Notes under the pieces: generated by a model
What the model saw: the letters and a program-made list of their open reading frames with translations, nothing else
Told to the model about the DNA's origin: nothing
Databases searched by the model: none
Made by a program: the position numbers and the translations under genes
Origin: AM-1111 sp046302135
Lineage (GTDB): Bacteria; Bacteroidota; Bacteroidia; B-17B0; Aurantibacillaceae
Assembly: GCA_046302135.1 (NCBI GenBank)
Contig: JBKCIQ010000042.1
Span: 1-15,883 of the forward strand
DNA: 15,883 nt
Direction: 5' to 3'
Shown: piece by piece, positions 14,379 through 15,883 of the stretch
Numbering within the stretch: the first letter of the stretch is position 1
Layout of the letters: each line of letters begins with the position of its first letter

Positions 14379-15158
14379 ATGAAGAAAAACAAGGAAATAT
14401 TTGAATTATTGGAACTAAAATATCATCAATTTAACCGTATTTCATTCATAGAAAATGATCCAATCTCAATACCACACCGCTTTAGTAAGAAAGAAGACAT
14501 TGAGCTATCTGCATTTTTTGCATCCACTCTTGCTTGGGGTCAACGTATCACAATTATAAAAAATTCAGAAAAACTGATTTCCTGGATGGACAATTCGCCT
14601 CATGATTTTATATTGAATCATACAAAAAAAGATTTACAAAAATTCGGCAAATTCTGTCACAGAACGTTTAACGGACAGGATTGTCTATTTTTTATTAAAA
14701 GATTAGCGCTTTTGTATAAAAAATACGGAGGACTAGAAAAATCGTTTTCAATCGGACTTAGAACAGAAAGCGAAACCATTGAAAATGCAATCATAAATTT
14801 CAGAAAGGCATTCTTTGGAAATGAAAAAAATAACAGGTCTTTTAAACACGTCTCGAACCCTGAAAAAAATTCCTCATCCAAGAGAATCTGCATGTTCCTA
14901 AGATGGATGGTGCGCCATGATAAAAATGGTTGCGATTTTGGAATTTGGAAAAAAATAAAGCCGTCGCAATTGTGTTTACCTTTAGATGTTCATACAGGTA
15001 ATTCTGCTCGTAAATTAGGTTTACTAAAGAGAAATCAAAATGACTGGAAGGCAGTAATTGAAATTACAGATGAACTTAAAAAGTTTGATCCTGATGACCC
15101 TGTAAAATATGACTTCGCGTTATTTGGTATGGGAGTTAACTGTGAATTGATTAAGTGA
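14379..15158 (+). CDS. TIGR02757/DUF2400 family conserved protein
   Basis: The 259-residue protein matches the conserved Bacteroidota/Chlorobi-type family TIGR02757 (DUF2400). Its recognisable segments are ENDPISIPHRFSKKEDIE (25-42), STLAWGQR (49-56), RICMFLRWMVRHDKNG (about 169-184), DFGIW (186-190), PSQLCLPLDVHTGNSARKLG (195-214) and FDPDDPVKYDFALFGMGV (about 237-254). The length is normal for the family. Its function is not established. The pattern DVHT...AR, followed by an all-helical region and a terminal DPVKYDFALFG, resembles the layout of helix-hairpin-helix DNA glycosylases (EndoIII/OGG type), so a nucleic-acid role is possible, but I see no definite catalytic Lys/Asp pair. It is divergent from the hybrid kinase, and its last 8 bases overlap the convergent hydrolase. 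Confidence 0.88.
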   Translation: MKKNKEIFELLELKYHQFNRISFIENDPISIPHRFSKKEDIELSAFFASTLAWGQRITIIKNSEKLISWMDNSPHDFILNHTKKDLQKFGKFCHRTFNGQDCLFFIKRLALLYKKYGGLEKSFSIGLRTESETIENAIINFRKAFFGNEKNNRSFKHVSNPEKNSSSKRICMFLRWMVRHDKNGCDFGIWKKIKPSQLCLPLDVHTGNSARKLGLLKRNQNDWKAVIEITDELKKFDPDDPVKYDFALFGMGVNCELIK

Positions 15159-15883
15159 CCGAATCTCTTTGATTAATAAAAATTTTCTTCAAGAAAAATA
15201 TTACTTCACCAGGCTCTTCAAGCACTGACATATGACCAGATTTTTCAAGAACAAAATAGTTATTTTTCAAAATAATTTTTTTTAGTTCCTTCTTAACCGG
15301 TGAAGAGTAGACCTGGTCATCAGATCCCATTAGTGAAAAGAAAATTTCCGGATTCTGATGAATTAATTTTCTAAAATCTGATCTGAGCTTCATTCCTTCT
15401 AGTGCGGCAATAATTCCCCTAATACATGTTTTCTCGGCAATCTTTATTGCTGAATTCACAGGCTTCTTATTATTTGATATTTGTTTTGGAGAAAACAAAT
15501 TTTTAATGGCTGAGGTAACATAAATATTGTGATTAGATTTTATTGCGGATATGGCCCTGTCGCGGTCTTTAATTTTTTCTCTTTCATCAGCAAAAGGGAT
15601 GGAATTTATTAAACAAATACCTTTTACCATTTCAGGATTTTTTTGTGTTAATGATAAGGCCACGTAAGCCCCCATACTGTGTCCCGCAACAAAAAAATCT
15701 TTGACCTTTAGTTCATCGCAAACAGCTTTTACACTTTCAGCCATTAACTCCATGGAATGAAAGTAACCTAAATTTTCACTTTTTCCGTGACCCGGTAAAT
15801 CAATTACTATTACATGAAAATTTTTGGAAAGAGTACGTGTAATCCTATTGAAAATCTTACAAGAACCCAGAAAACCATGCAAC
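15151..15883 (-). CDS. Alpha/beta-hydrolase fold protein, N terminus missing at right edge
   Basis: The 243 visible residues carry the complete catalytic set of an alpha/beta hydrolase. HGFLGS (2-7) is the oxyanion-hole loop, VIDLPGHGKS (26-35) a conserved turn, GHSMGAY (67-73) holds nucleophile Ser69, MGSDDQVY (185-192) the likely acid Asp188 or Asp189, and SGHMSVLEEP (215-224) the catalytic His217. The apparent start is a TTG (15882-15880) that is better read as Leu of an LHGFLG motif. This motif normally lies 10-30 residues inside the protein, so the real start is beyond the window. The set resembles MenH/BioH-like and esterase proteins, but no substrate can be assigned. No signal peptide can be judged. 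Its 3' end overlaps the TIGR02757 gene by 8 bases. Confidence 0.88.
   Translation of the reverse strand, partial: LHGFLGSCKIFNRITRTLSKNFHVIVIDLPGHGKSENLGYFHSMELMAESVKAVCDELKVKDFFVAGHSMGAYVALSLTQKNPEMVKGICLINSIPFADEREKIKDRDRAISAIKSNHNIYVTSAIKNLFSPKQISNNKKPVNSAIKIAEKTCIRGIIAALEGMKLRSDFRKLIHQNPEIFFSLMGSDDQVYSSPVKKELKKIILKNNYFVLEKSGHMSVLEEPGEVIFFLKKIFINQRDSVT

Noticed and set aside
15880..15882. TTG as the real start of the alpha/beta hydrolase
   Set aside because: The codon falls inside the oxyanion-hole motif LHGFLG, which needs an upstream beta strand, so the gene must begin beyond the window.
1..15883. CRISPR array, tRNA, rRNA, insertion sequence or prophage
   Set aside because: I found no spaced direct repeats, no cloverleaf-like segments with conserved TTCAA-type loops, no transposase or integrase motifs and no target-site duplications.

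Overview
The window looks like a piece of chromosome from an AT-rich, free-living-type member of the Bacteroidota. Four independent signs agree. The primary sigma factor has the short form without region 1.1 that is typical of this phylum. A secreted protein ends in a type IX secretion (Por) sorting domain. Signal peptides end in the usual ...A/S-Q cleavage context. Several genes are preceded by a Bacteroidota-type -7 box (TAnnTTTG) rather than a Shine-Dalgarno-type leader. I see no IS element, prophage, CRISPR array, tRNA or rRNA. There is no gap of more than 300 bases without a gene.

Layout. At the left edge lies the first 16 codons of anmK (minus strand; anhydro-MurNAc kinase, cell-wall recycling), divergent from an acyl-CoA dehydrogenase (168-1307). 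A compact four-gene operon follows (1441-6275): an outer-membrane beta-barrel protein, a small single-lobe PstS-like periplasmic protein, a large membrane sensor histidine kinase with three PAS-like regions and an unusual insert in its dimerisation domain, and a stand-alone receiver with no output domain. The genes overlap or lie 3-6 bases apart. Next come the primary sigma factor rpoD (6472-7338), a strong hairpin, and dtd (D-aminoacyl-tRNA deacylase). A tight pair follows, a small secreted protein of unknown function and a 650-residue T9SS cargo protein with three Cys-rich modules.

On the minus strand, converging on the T9SS gene, lies a three-gene unit transcribed from 14284 down to 10255: a soluble hybrid histidine kinase (PAS-HisKA-HATPase-REC-HPt), hemH (ferrochelatase) and pabB (aminodeoxychorismate synthase component I). 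Divergent from it is a gene of the conserved TIGR02757 family (14379-15158), whose last 8 bases overlap the end of a convergent alpha/beta hydrolase that runs off the right edge.

How the genes work together. Most of the window is housekeeping: fatty-acid or amino-acid acyl-CoA oxidation, transcription, tRNA proofreading, heme, folate and cell-wall recycling. Two phosphorelay modules stand out. The 1441-6275 operon is the best candidate for an incompletely described sensing system. It could form a path from outer-membrane barrel to periplasmic binding protein to sensor kinase to lone receiver, but the ligand and the output are not visible in the sequence. The hybrid kinase may be co-transcribed with hemH and pabB, which is an unexpected pairing.
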